In this document: one piece after another, positions 33,062 through 46,900 of the stretch
Numbering within the stretch: the stretch's first letter is position 1
Layout of the letters: every line of letters begins with the position of its first letter
NCBI GenBank assembly: GCA_905250025.1
Contig: CAJNOJ010000029.1
Coordinates: forward strand, 434,001-498,000
Direction: 5' to 3'
Source of the DNA: Adineta ricciae
Lineage: Eukaryota > Rotifera > Eurotatoria > Adinetida > Adinetidae
DNA: 64,000 nt
The notes under the pieces: model-generated
The model's input: the letters and a program-made list of their open reading frames with translations, nothing else
Told to the model about the DNA's origin: nothing
Databases searched by the model: none
Made by a program: the position numbers and the translations under genes

Positions 33062-36000
33062 ATGCCGCTACACTCTCCAGAACGTCTTCAAAGACATCTA
33101 TCACCTCGCACTCCCATCGATGATTCTAGACTAAAAAAACTTGCCAAAAAGCGGTGAGAAGAAAATGCTATTAATGGACATGTCTTCATTTTTGTTTTAG
33201 AAAACATTCTGATATCAATCCGGACACGGGTAACGAGTCTGATACACCTTGGTAAAGACTATCTGGTACTGTCTGAGCGTCTATCTATACCGATCATTTA
33301 GGTATACAATTCATAATACAGTAAAGAAGCGAACACGCTTGACAACGTCCGCAACACCATCGTCATCAGCATCAAATCAATCGTTGAATAGAAAGGCAAA
33401 GATGACCGACACTGATGATGAACTCATCGTACCTCTCAAACGGACATTACGAAGGAAACCAGCTAAAACAGTTGTTTCAACCGATTCTGACGATACAATT
33501 ATTATCGAAGATGAAGATGAAGAAGAAGACGAAGAAGAAGTGAAAGATAGAAAGGAGAAGAAGAAGAAGAAAGAGGCTAAAAAACCAGTGGAACTCGTCA
33601 AAAAGAAAGTTGTCCATCGACGTAAGTTTGCTATGCACGTGAATATTTCAATTATAATGAGTTATTATTGTTCTCGCAGCTGAAATAGCCGATCATGATT
33701 TGGATGAAGAAACCAAAAGAGCGATGCGAGAACAAACTGAACGGGATAAACGTATCAAAGACCAACAAGAGCGTGAAGCAGCAGCAAGTTTAGAACGTCT
33801 ACAGAAGCAAAAGGAATATAATGGAACTATTCTTGCTGCACACGAACAAAAACAACGGCCAGTCGCATTCGAATTAGTTTTAGAAACCGATCCAAGTACA
33901 AACGAAATTGTGATCGAAGTCGATCTAATGCTTGTTCAATATATGAAGAAACATCAGGGTAATCAATGAGATCGTATCCAATGTGATAAGGATTGATGTG
34001 TTTACTTTTCAGTGGAAGGTGTTCGATTTCTGTGGAGTCAAGTGTTTGAATCAACAGCTAGTATTGCTGCCAGTATTGATAAAGAAACAAAAGTAGATCG
34101 AGGAGGCTCCGGAGCTATTCTCGCACATTGTATGGGTTTGGGTAAAACATTCACTACAATTACATTGATTCATACATTATTTCGTTACAAACAATTGACA
34201 CATATTCATCGTGTGTTGATTCTATGCCCATTAAATACAGCGAACAAGTATGAATTCAAATTGGAATATTCTGTTTGACTAAAAACAACGTCTCTATTGT
34301 AGTTGGAGAAATGAATTTCGACAATGGATCGGAAGTTTAGAACCGCGTATCGATGTTTATTTGTTCAGTGCTGATGATATCGCGAAAAAGGATCGCCTTT
34401 CTTTTCTTCGTCGTGTATGTCGATATTTATTAACTAATGGTGATTGACTTTTTTTCCAATGTTTAGTGGCATGAAGGCGGTGGTATTTTGATTATGGGCT
34501 ATGAAATGTATCGTTTATTGAGTTATGCGTCAGATGCTACAGCTAAAACACCACGCAAAAAGACAAAGAAAAAACCAAAATCAACTGACAATAGCGGCAA
34601 CGACTCGTCAAGTGATAGTGACGATCAGGGCTGGATGAGAAAAACCACTAAAGCAAAAGCTGATTTAGCTAATATTGAAAAATATCGTACGTTGGACATC
34701 TTCTGGAAATCTATCCTTATTACGATTGTCTTCTCTTTGTTCAGGGAAATATCTTCGATCGCCTGGACCAGATTTGATCGTCTGTGATGAAGGTCATATG
34801 ATGTGAGTATCTTCCTGCAATCAACAATTACCTGACTTGTTCATCACTAGTAAAAATCCCAAGAGTGCTGTAACTCGTGTTGTGAATGAAGTGCGTACAT
34901 TACGTCGTATAGTGTTGACTGGTACACCGATGCAAAACAATCTCAAAGAATACTATGCAATGATCAATTTTTGTAAACCAAATTATCTTGGTTAGGTTTG
35001 TTTTACACGTTCAGCTAAGATTGAAATCTCTTTCTTCAGGTAGTGAACATGAATTTTCTCGTAATTTTCGTATACCAATCGAAGCCGGTCAACACAAAGA
35101 TAGTTCTCCAGGTGATGTTGCTTACATGAGACGTCGAGCATACGCTCTAAATCAACGTTTAATGAATGTACTTCATCGACGTGATTTCGATGTCCTACGA
35201 TCGTTTTTACCTCCAAAATTTGAATACGGTATGGAAGAGTGTGTAGTATGTAAGGTCATATACATGTTTTGGACTTTATTCAGCTGTAAAAATCAAATGT
35301 ACGCCAATACAGCAAGAACTATATCGAACATATTTGTTAATTCAAGATATTGATCCAACAGCTCGACTCAGTAAGTCTATTATGTTTACCAACAAAACCT
35401 CATAGAAATCAATCTATGTTTAGACATGGCTAAACTGCTCGGTGATTATCAATATCTAATGAAGATCTGGACAGTAAGTCATTTACCTTTGTATCATAGC
35501 GTTTTTCACTTATTGCAACTCGATTTGACAGCATCCATGGCTATTGAAGCCGCATTATATTGATGGCTTTTATAAATATTTAAAAGGGCAAGACCAAGTC
35601 GAGACGGATCAGTTTTTTAATGATGATCCCGATGAGATCGATGATGAAGGAGGAACGAAAACGCCGAAGCGCATCAAACCAAGAAATACAACTAAAATGT
35701 TACCACGTGTAAGTCATTCTCTCATGATAGAAAGCGAAACAAAGTTCGTTTTAGGGTATGGCTGCCACGATTCCCCAACAGAAAATTAGCAAATATTTTC
35801 AAAATGGAGATAGCGACGATGATGATTCCAAGAGTTTGAATAGAGCGGAGGTGGTCGAAAAGGCAATGAAAAAGGAATGGTGGTACGATATGTTTGATGT
35901 CAATAAATCGCAATTCGATGTGAGTTCCATCATGATGAAAGAGTTTCTCTCTCGAGTTTGGTTTTTATTTAGATCGAATTATCAGGCAAATTTGAATTGT

Positions 36001-37069
36001 TTCGTGCAATTCTTCATGAATGTGAAGCTATCGGTGATAAATTATTGGTATTTACTCGAAGTATTCTTGCACTTGATTACATTGAACAATGGCTTGAACG
36101 ATGGAGTTCCCGAGCACCATCACCTAAATGGGTCAAAGGTGTGGATTACTTCCGCATGGATGGTAAGAACGTTTACTCTAATCATGATTGAAGAGCACAT
36201 AAGTGAACTCTAGGCAAAGTACCAATTAAACAACGATCAGCTGAGATTAAATTGTTCAATGAACCTGAGAATAGTCGTGCTCGTCTATTTCTTATCTCTA
36301 CAATGGCTGGTGGCATTGGTATCAATCTCTATTCAGCTAATCGCGTTATTATTTTCGATGTTAGCTGGAATCCAGGTACAACTTAGATTTATCTATCGGT
36401 TATTTAGAAAATCGCTTGTTTAGCTCATGATCTTCAAGCAATGTTTCGATCATATCGGCTTGGACAGAAGAAACCTGTTTATGTCTATCGTAAGTGTCGA
36501 ACGATAATTTTTTGGAAACAATGAAACGCCTGGTCTTTGTATCATGGTAGGTATCATTGGTAAAGGTACGATGGAAGAGAAGATCTACAAACGGCAAATA
36601 ACGAAACAAGCAATGTCACAGCGAGTTGTTGACGCTAAACAGCTCGATCGACATTTTACCAACGATGAACTTGCTCAACTCTATCGATTTGAAACAGATG
36701 TGGATAACGATCCTCTAGACAAATACGACGCTGAGAGGGTAAAAGACAAAGTTCTGAGAAAGCTGATGGATGAATATGCTGAGCTGATTGTTTCATACCG
36801 TGAACACGATTCACTGTTAATTCATCGCGACGAAGAAAATTTAACTGAAGAAGAACGAAAACAAGCACAACACGAAGGTATGTCGAATGAGACATTGCCT
36901 TTCCAACACTTTCGACTTGAGCATTCTTTTAGATGAATTGTCAAAAACGCGTGTCTATGGACGACAGAACGCAGCATCGATACCTGTATCGGACGACTCA
37001 GTCATTCATATCACGCCAGGAACAGTCATGGATCTCTTACGACAAAACCCCATGCCACCTACGCATTAA
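33062..37069 (+). CDS. ATRX: ATRX/XNP SNF2-family chromatin remodeller
   Basis: Nineteen exons were traced: 33062-33153, 33201-33251, 33302-33621, 33680-33958, 34013-34247, 34303-34414, 34467-34686, 34745-34802, 34851-34990, 35040-35228, 35284-35370, 35424-35473, 35532-35708, 35755-35919, 35973-36162, 36214-36375, 36424-36489, 36551-36877, 36933-37069. The product is 1,018 residues. Residues 1-200 are disordered, with an acidic run ([11 protein letters not shown]) and Lys-rich patches. The ATPase has [16 protein letters not shown] (Walker A 288-293), DEGH at 451-454, [46 protein letters not shown] and [18 protein letters not shown]-terminal helical region containing [20 protein letters not shown] matches human ATRX. 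The N-terminal ADD histone reader of human ATRX is absent, as in Drosophila XNP. The protein uses ATP to remodel chromatin and in mammals deposits H3.3 with DAXX. A poly(A) signal is at 37128-37133. Confidence 0.95.
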
Positions 37070-37974
37070 AATTCTCTTTATTTATTTATTTATTCTTATC
37101 ATAACTAATTGTTAGTTCAATCAATGTAATAAAGAAACAAATTTGTGTACAAAACTAATTCATACTGAGACTCTTCGACACTGATTACATATGCAAATGG
37201 ATTCTGAGCTCGTTTGATCAGCAAGTTAAGTGAACTTTAGACTCGATAATTGATTTATACAAGACCATGAAATGTTATTGACATTCTCGAAAACAGTTTT
37301 AGTTCTCCATTTGATCTACATAAACTTTGATGTACTTGAATAGCCTAGAGCAAAGCCCGTCTGCATGTCGATTATAAATCCAGAGAGAAAATGCGTTTGT
37401 CATTATCAATCAATCGAATCGAGGTCTATTGTAACGAAATTTGTTTGGAAGAGGTCATCAATTCTGCTTATTGAAATTCAACATGATATTTTTGATTTGT
37501 AGCAAAAGAAAAAAAAAGAGACAAAAGAGAAAAAAGACAAGATTCTCCACATGAACACTAAAATTGTACACAAACAGCAATAAAGCTTTCAAGACAAATA
37601 TAATAGCTAACAGATCATCAGAATAAAGCATGCACAAGCGCTCGCGCGGAAAAGAATAAGCAAAAAGAAAGCAAGAAATTGTACAAATTAAGATTGTGGA
37701 ATTTGCATATTGAACTTCGATACTAAAAAGAAGAGAAAGAAAAAGAAGAAGAAAAACGAATGATGCATTAAGGAGAAAAAATAATTAGCCAGTGAAGAAC
37801 TCTAAGTTGGCTCGGATTTCGAAGAACATCATGTCTATACAGAAAGTAAAAACACCGAGTTAAAACGTACACAGAGTCATTCTCTGTGAATAGAATCTCA
37901 AATGTTGTCGGCAAGAATGTTTGCTTCTTATGCTTTTTTTTTCGTATCACAGTAGAGAAAGAGAAACAGTTGAA
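37070..37974. other. Spacer between convergent ATRX and the scaffold gene
   Basis: It holds AATAAA at 37128-37133 (ATRX 3' end), a second A-rich stretch and no supported gene. The minus-strand alternative last exon of the scaffold gene begins to its right. Confidence 0.5.
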
Positions 37975-37999
37975 TTACACAGATGATCGTTTCCATCTA

Positions 38000-40900
38000 T
38001 CACACGGATGTTTCAAGAGGTTCTTCCTCTTTCTCTTTTCGTTTCGGTCCCTAAAAGTAGAAGAATTCTAATATTGAAAATACTTTATTGATGATGTGGA
38101 AATACGTACATCATAGAGCAGACGAGGATCTTTGTATGTTCCGCTTTCGAATAAACGTTTGCCTATGTCTCGTCCATTTTTATTCGTTGTTGTTGTGCAT
38201 GCTGTGATTTGCGGTTGAATCAAAGGAGTAGGTTTTTCTCGTTTCGTCGGAAACGTTTGAGGCAAGGCTGATACTCCTTTTTTCGGAAGGCCTAAGACTG
38301 TATTCAGCATCTCATCAAGAACTGCTGGACTTTCTAAAGATCGAAAGAAAACATTGAAAAACTCGTATTCAATTGTATTTGTCGTTTTTACCTGGAGTAG
38401 TACTTGACTGGCTCAATCGTCGTGGAGGAGTAGTTTGATGACCATTCATTCTTGTATTACTACCTCCTCCCATGCTACTAGATGATCGAATGTGCTGTCG
38501 ACCGAGTTGCCGTGACGTTGAATTATCTTTGTTAACATTGGTACTTGTTGAACTAGTTCGACTTTTCGTTGAAATATTATCTAAAGGTTGACCATTGATA
38601 ACAGCGCCGTTCACTATTGACTTGTGCAGAGTTTTTTTTGTGTTTAAATCACGTAGTCGAGATTCAAGATAACGCATAAATACTTGAACATCTCCTTGAG
38701 TTTTCGATGCGTCAAATTGAGCAACACGGGATCGAATATCATCAAGTGCGGCATGTATACGAGCATCATTCGATGCTTGAAGACGAGCAAACAGTTTTTT
38801 TGTCTCCTGATTACTATGTGCAGATATATAGCCAGCAAGTAGATCATGACCATCCGAGTGATTTGTGTGATTATAACAGATCTCGGAATTTTCACTCACT
38901 TGTCCCGTATACCATTTCATGGACTAGAAATTCAAAAGTGAATGTTATTTTCCGAGAAATAGGAGGAATAATGAAAGAGGAAAGAAAACATTCCTTTGTG
39001 CTATGATAAGAAAATACTTCGTCGAGATGTCGAATACTCTTACTATCAATCAACTATAAATAATACTAAGTGCTATCACTTACCAATAATCGAGCATTCT
39101 CATCGCCATTGGGTAATGCTGAAAATGAAGTACTTGTCACCACGGATGTCAAATTTAGTGGTACGTGTTTTTGTTTTGTTTGAGTATGAGTCACCTGATC
39201 AAGGTTATTCTCCACAGATTTTGATGGTTGTGGTTTTAGTGTTGCACTATGATCATTCGCAGGAGATTGATCTGCACTGTTGTATTCAGATACATTGTGG
39301 AAACTTTTCGATAGACGTGCTTGTCTTTTGAAAACTTGTTCGTCGTTATTAGTCGTTGGTGGTCGTTTATGAACAGTACCGTCGTCATCAATCGTATTTT
39401 CGCCTGTTGGAGAGTAGGTCGATGAGACGAATGCACGTAAGTCTTTTGACGATGTTGAGAGAGGTTTCGGTTGAACTTGCGAATCATGCAAGGAATTGCG
39501 ACTTAAAGATGTTTGTATTTGTTTGACTAAAGCATTTGTGTCGGCAACGACCGAGCGGGGCTTTTCGATACTCGGCAATGCCGATGCTGAACGAACTGGT
39601 GTAGCTGATGGCGTTATTTTTGTTGATGATCGTTTATGTCCATTGGTAGTCGCAGATTGTATTGACGAATCATCGCTATTCAATTTACCAACGAAGTGTC
39701 TCGCCGATGGATGACGATGTGCTGCGGATGGACCTATATTGTAGTCAGTACGATTGATCATATCATTGACAGTATTGACATCAAATTTCTTTCGAATAAC
39801 TGCTTTTTCCAATTCGTACGTTCGATTTGTGATCACTGCTGGAGACTGCCGTTGTAGTTCCTGTTGTTGTTCCTGCTGCTGTTGTTGATTATTGTTATTA
39901 ACTAAATGAATGGGCTTCAATGTACGTGCTGGTATTGGTGGTGGTTCTGCAATGGAAGTATTCGCTGGTTTGGAATAATGATGGGATGATGAGGATATAG
40001 ATGATGCCGATCCTGATTCGCATTCTGATGAGCACGAACTTGTCAAATTTTCCACAATTTCAATGTCGTCATAGAATATCACCATATCATCTGAGACCTG
40101 ATGAATTTCGCCGTTCAGACCATCGATAGTGTCATCTCCTTCAATGACCATGTCAGTAACAATTTCAATCGGAGAAACTGTTGTTCGAATCATTGGGAGA
40201 GATACGTTTGTTGCTTTCGACTAAACAAAATTGAATTCATATAGATTTGAAACTAGATGATAAAACTTACAGATTCTCTTATTTTCTTTTCCGATGAAGA
40301 AAAACTCTCTCGATGTCTACTTGTCTGAGTAATTCTCTGGCTAGCTAGGATGTCACAGCACTTCTCCTAATGAAGTTCGATAAGGTCAAGGACATCGAAT
40401 AGAATAATTGAATTTTCTTTTTCTCAAGTTCGCGATGAAAGAAATTAATTATGACAAGTTTTTAAGAAAGGACTGTTTGTTCAAATAAAACGCAAACAAG
40501 CTTTTAATTATCTGAATATTGATTCGATCAAGCTTTTCTCTCTTTCTTCTGCCAACTGAATTGTCTACCATCGTTAGTCTTCAACTAGAGAAGAAGAGAA
40601 GTCTTTCTCTCGCAGTTATTTCCTTTTCACAATTCTCAAGATAATTTCTGTTTGTAACGAAAAGAGAACTCGATGCTACTCATTGTTTGTCACTTTCTCT
40701 CTCTAGCTGCATCTAAAAACAGAACAGGAAGGAAATCATCTATCGTGTCAAATTTCATAAAACTCATTTGCCTGAAACACTTTTATAACGGTTCAATTTT
40801 TCAAAGTATTCATACTTGTCCGGTTGTTTGCGTTTGCTGCGATGCAGCCTTGGTTTTGAATGGAAGAATTGATGAATGTATGGGTGAATTTTCATTACTC

Positions 40901-43900
40901 GTATGAGAATCGGAATGATTGATGGTCGGCCGTTTCAATCGTTCATCATGCGAATCGACATCTTCAATATCGTTCAATGTATCATCGATTTCATCTGAAC
41001 TGACACGTTCTTGATTCGTCGATTTTGATTTCGTCTTCGAATAGTTCATTTTTTGAGCGGCAACTGGTACGGAACGACTACTAGTTTTTTTCGATACTGA
41101 TGAATTACTAACAATGACATCATCAAGATTCGTTATTTGCTCAGCTGGTAGACGTTTGTCTGACTGCGGTGATGGTTTATGATTGTAAAAGCGTTGAATA
41201 GCTTCGACGGCTGGATATTGATTTGAAACTTTTGTGGGTTCCTTTCGATGTCTCTCGGCTGCTTCATCATAGTACGTACTTGATTCACTCGTCGTGTCTG
41301 TTGTCGAATCGCCATTAAAATGAAACACACGTTCAATAGCACCACGTATAAATTGTAAATCAGGATTCGTCGTTCGTAAATGGTCGTCGTCTATCGATGC
41401 CGAATCGATTTCCTGATAGATATTATATGAGTGTTCTTTGTCTTTAGGTTTCGATCGAATTGGTGGAGGTGAGGGTGTTCGAACTCGTCCTCGACTGGTT
41501 TTAGGACGAACTGGCAGAGGTGGAGGTGAAGGCGAAGGTGGTGATAATTCTCGATCGAACAGAGATGATCGAGGTGATGATGATGTTGCTGGGCTTTTCT
41601 GAATTATCGTTCGTCGGATAAATGAAGACTCCTGTTCAAATATAGCAGGCCGAGGTGGAGGAGGTGGGGGCGATGGTGACATAGAAATGTGTCGAGTTGC
41701 TTTTGGGCGCATGATAGGAATTTCATATTGTTGAAATGGGATAGAGCTCGTACGTATCGATGTTGACGGCGGAGGTGACGTGACGGATTGAGTTGCAGAT
41801 GGTATGCGTTCAGTTTTGATTATCTAAACATACATGAACAAGATTGATTTTACCTTAATTTGCAAAGGCCGACTATTGACACAAGGTATCTATTTCTTCT
41901 AGCCATATTACTATATGTCAAGAACGCGCATCATATTTAAAATTTGCTTTGATCAAAGAATATATGTTTACATGAAAAGTTCAAGTATAAGTTTTAATCC
42001 ACTCTATAGGATAAACTTTAAATGTAAGCCGCTGCTGTACGAATATGTATGAGATCTTTCTCAAAATCTTCTCGTACAAAAAGGTGGACTTTGATTTGTT
42101 AGATTTCTTTTCATGTCAAATTGATTGCAAAGCTTTTAACTTGTTTATGGCAAACATCATTCAATTTCTAACATCAACAGCGTAACAAGTGTTTGAGTCA
42201 ACAGAAAAACAAGTTTTAATAACTTTAGTGTCCTGAGCAATTCTTTTGAAATCGATCGCATAGTTCTAGAGTTGACAGCTGCGGGCGACGTCAGCAAGCG
42301 ACTCTTTTTTTTGCCTCTCATTCTCTGTCAAAAGAACCTTTCAATCGACTTTCACGAAATCGATTCTGAACAGGAGAAAAAAAAACAACGACTTACAGGA
42401 ATTGTCCGTTCCACGGACTTGGATGTCATCTTCGGAGATGTGTATGTAATTGTACGAGATTTCTCTTCTCGATTCAAGGACGACGAACGATATTCTGTTG
42501 TTCGTCGATAATTATAATTGAATGTGAATGGGGCATATGTATTCGAGTCAAGAAATGGATTTACACGTCTTAATGCACTTATTGGAGCATTGTCATAGGA
42601 AATTGGACTAGGATAATGATGAGCATGATAATATGATTCACTACTTGTTGTTGAAGTTCGACTTAATGGACTAACGGGTGCACTGCCAAGAAAATACATG
42701 GAATGATTCGGACGTACTGTCACCGCTGGTGTCTTATGATCGTAATAGGATCCAACCGAATAGTGTCGATGACGAATTTTTGATGTGTAGGACGATGGAC
42801 TTGTAAGATCGGAATATTTATTAATAACTGAGTCCCATTTGTCAAATTGATCGCTGGTGTCGATGTGAAGTGATGTGGGATGTTCTTCAGATTTCGATGT
42901 TGTAAACAATGGTGGTAAAATATAAATTGGCAGAATATTATGGTTCTCCGTTGTTCTGCTTGGTGAATTTTGTTTTTCATTAGGACTTGTTGGCGTCTGT
43001 TCGTGAATGTTCGTCGGAATATGATTGTCAGCTAGTGTCAAATAATCAATATTTGCATCGTATTTATTTGATACCTATAAATAGAAGAGTATTTATCGAT
43101 GGAATTAATCAGAAATAAAGCTTTACTTTATCGTCGTTTGCGGCGATAATTGATGATGTGTTTTGACTATGATCAGAAAGACTGTTTTCATGCTCGACTT
43201 CGTAGAGAATATCTTCTTGAATAGGACGACGATAACTTCCATTTAAATATTGATTTTCGTCATCGTCATTTTCGATCAATATATCATCTAAATTAGTTAT
43301 CATAATTGAAGATTGATTATTATTATTGTTATTATCATCATCATAACCAAATGGATTGTTAGTTGAAGATAAATGAAAACCATTCGATGAATCGTTGTTA
43401 TCTTCCATTGTGAAGATCCGTTTGGATGTGTGTGTTGGACTTTCAACTTGTTGAATTCGATGATTGTCATTTGATGATGGTTGATTATTGGCCGTGTCAC
43501 GAGGTGAAAATAGGAAAAATTCGTCACCGACAGCATTCAGATCGATTTCACGTAAGATTTCATCGTTGAATATTTCACGAACATCGGAGGATTCACTTTG
43601 CATCGAAGTGGTATGCTGAATGGCATCATCGTTGGGATCTTTCTTTTCAATTGAATGAGATTTGATAGTTGTTGCATTGTCAACATTTGCTTGAGTGGAT
43701 GTAATTGTTGGCAATGGTGAATGTTCCATACCAATGGCAACTGATGGAATAAGGGTAGTGTTGTGTTCTGCTATCGAAACGGCAGCGATGTCGAGATCTA
43801 TTGAAATAGAACGAAGAAGAGGGAAGAAATAAATAGTGATAAGAAAAAAAGGGTCCTCAATGTATGTGCATGTGTATGCCCACATACGTCATCCTTTCTA

Positions 43901-46900
43901 TTCTTCTTTTTTCGTCCTAGTAAAGACTGTGAACATTGACTACATATATATATACATTCATTCTCGAATAAAAGAAGTCAAAAACAACGTCAAAATAACA
44001 CACGTATGTATTTCATTAATTGTCGATGAATCGATGTCGAAATGAACAATTAACTCACAATTTCAATGGACTAACATAACTTAAGTGTTCACTGACATGC
44101 CATGTCGAGTGTCTCAAGAGAATAAAAAACTAACAAACATTTTCAACTCGCAGTCATTAACAGTTAAGACCTAAGCAGACATGATGTAAGCTGTAAATAT
44201 GTCTAAGCTGTCTCCTACAGTAATTATTCAAGCAAGAAATAGTGGCTGTTACTTTCATACAGCTACCTTCAATGCAAATGCAAATGACGCCTTATTTTGT
44301 GTCTGAATACATGCGGCGAAAACGACCAAAAAACGCTTTTTTCATTACTCTCTACTGCAACAGTTGTATTTCTCGTCATCGAACATTACTTTTTTCTTTC
44401 TCCATTGACACCCACTTCAAATCTGACTTACCTTTTCTTTTTTTCATCTATTCAGAGCTTTGCTCGTATGTATGTATGCATGCCGGCATGTATGTATGTA
44501 TGTATACACATATACATACATGCATATATACCACGCACTTCTATTCAATTCACTCATCGTAATGTTTCTTATTATATTTTGAAGGCGAAGGAAAATGTTG
44601 ATCGCATTCAATGAATCTAAAGCGTATATTCTAATTACCTTCGGCGTTTGGTTCCAACGTTTCAGCATGGCTTAAATCCGAAAGTGAACTGTGAACTGAT
44701 AATGTGACATTGTCATCATCGAATTGTGGTGTTGGTGTTTCGTATCCTGTGATTGATGACGCTGATGATGTATCACCTGCCCGCGCTGTGTGATACGAAG
44801 CTGTTGATGGTGACAAACATCTTTCACTGACGCTCGCATAAGATGATGAATCTGTTGCAATGAGATTTTTATCTACTGAAGGTAAGATCGCCGATCGATA
44901 TGACTCGGTTTCTGATGAGACGCTTCTTATTGAGTCTGCACGAGTAATATTTGCGATTGGCTTTTTATCTGCTGGAGTCGAAGGTGCTAAACATATCAAA
45001 TTTCAATTTTTTTCTCTACCCTTTCATTAGTGGCAAAGCAATTTCATACATTTTTGAACAATGGTAATGTCAGCATCAGATGAAACATCAAGTAGTGACT
45101 CGTCTTCAACGGGTATTTGTGCTTGAGCCATTGTGCGCGGCTTTATCGGATGTCGAACATGATCAATCTTTGGAGAAGAAGCAGCATTCGATGATTGTAA
45201 ACGTTCTTGATCTAAAGAAAGCAAAAGAGATAGACGTGTGAGAATTGAGGAAGAAAAAGGAGGTGATTTTAATGATATTACGACTACCGCAGCCTCGGGC
45301 ACGCACACACGCATGTAATCAAAAAAAGGGAAGAAAACTTCGAAGACAAATTCTCGTGTGTATAAGTACGCGTACGTACACAGTCATTCATTTGGTATTG
45401 TGACCAAAAGGAAGATAGAAATCGATAGATGCCAACGCATGCGTAGACACGACTTGAAGGTTAAGATAAAGAATACGAAGCAACTAATCCTTTCATTATA
45501 CGCGCTTCGAAAGTATACTTCAAGTCAGTAGTAAAAACACGAAAGTACGTGCAAGAAGAAAACAAAATGATAAATTAGTCACGAATAAAAAGACAAGTGG
45601 GATAATTTTTTTAAATTTTTTCTCTACTTTTAACTTAATGATCGAATGATGGGAACGAAAAAGTGACTGTCAACAGGTGAATGTATTTTTTATGTTTGCT
45701 TTGCAAAACACATTTAAAAAACAAAAAAAGAATGAAGAGAAACTCTAATCCACAGAAAGGAGAACAGAATCGAGTACAACGGCGTAGCGTTTAATCAGTG
45801 GTATAAATCCGATCGCATTCCTAGGGTACTCGTCCATTCTTTGCTCACATAAATCTTCATTAACAATAACTTGTTGATTGATTCGAATGAAAAAAAGAAA
45901 GAGAAAAAAAAACTAAGAACTTTTTTTACTCCTCTCGTTGTCTTTTTTCCTCCGTTTTGGTGTGGGTTACCCGCTAAGCATACAGACTCACACATATGCA
46001 CATTTGTCTACATTGACATTCTTGCTCGCATGATTTTTTGCCTTTTCTCATTCTTTCTTGTTTGTGAGTATACATATTTTCTTTGAAATATATATACGTA
46101 AAACTCGTTCTGCATGCGCCATACACACTCTATGTCGTCCTTTTATTTGGTAAAGGAAAAAAGACAGCCACGCGACGAGTGCAGTTCCAATCGTTAGGCC
46201 TTATTCAAACAAGAACGTCGGCGGAATGAGCTTCATTTGAGTCTATCTGCTTGTCGCATACCGATCAATTTCAATACATCTCGCTTGATTCGAAAAGTTC
46301 AATTATACAAAAGATCTTCATTCTGATTGCGTTGACATCACGGATTGATTACCGTGAAATGACTTATTCTACCATTTACATTGCTTTTTTACCAAAACAT
46401 TAACACATGCATAACCTTCACCTTAACATATTATCTAACACCGACGAAAACGATCGATTGAAATTATGTAAAACATCACGAACGAACATTTTACTTTGAT
46501 TTTAATCTAAGCCTGCTTTTGCGCTCTCTCTCTCCGTTGAGTACATCCTACATAAACAAGGGCTTGTAACCAGAATTGGTATAATGTGGCCTGAAGACTT
46601 GTCTGATTTCCATTATTTCCTACTTCTCGTAAAAATAAAATATTCACTTCAATATGAATGAAATTAGCTTGGAATGTTGTTGTTGTTGTTGTTGTTGTTT
46701 TTCTCCTTATATACTCAACAGTTCACTGGCAATCACAATAATCACACATTTTATTTTCATAGGCAATCAATCAGAGACACATAAACATTTATGTATATAC
46801 ACACACACATACTAAGTGATTCACTTCGACGCGAATTCATTATTAAGACATTTTCATCCTCTTGTTGTAATATATTTGTTTTCAAAATATGCGCCACAAA

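Noticed and set aside
33377-33601. Minus-strand Ser-rich frame opposite the ATRX acidic region
   Set aside because: A mirror of the GAA/GAT runs that encode Glu/Asp on the plus strand.
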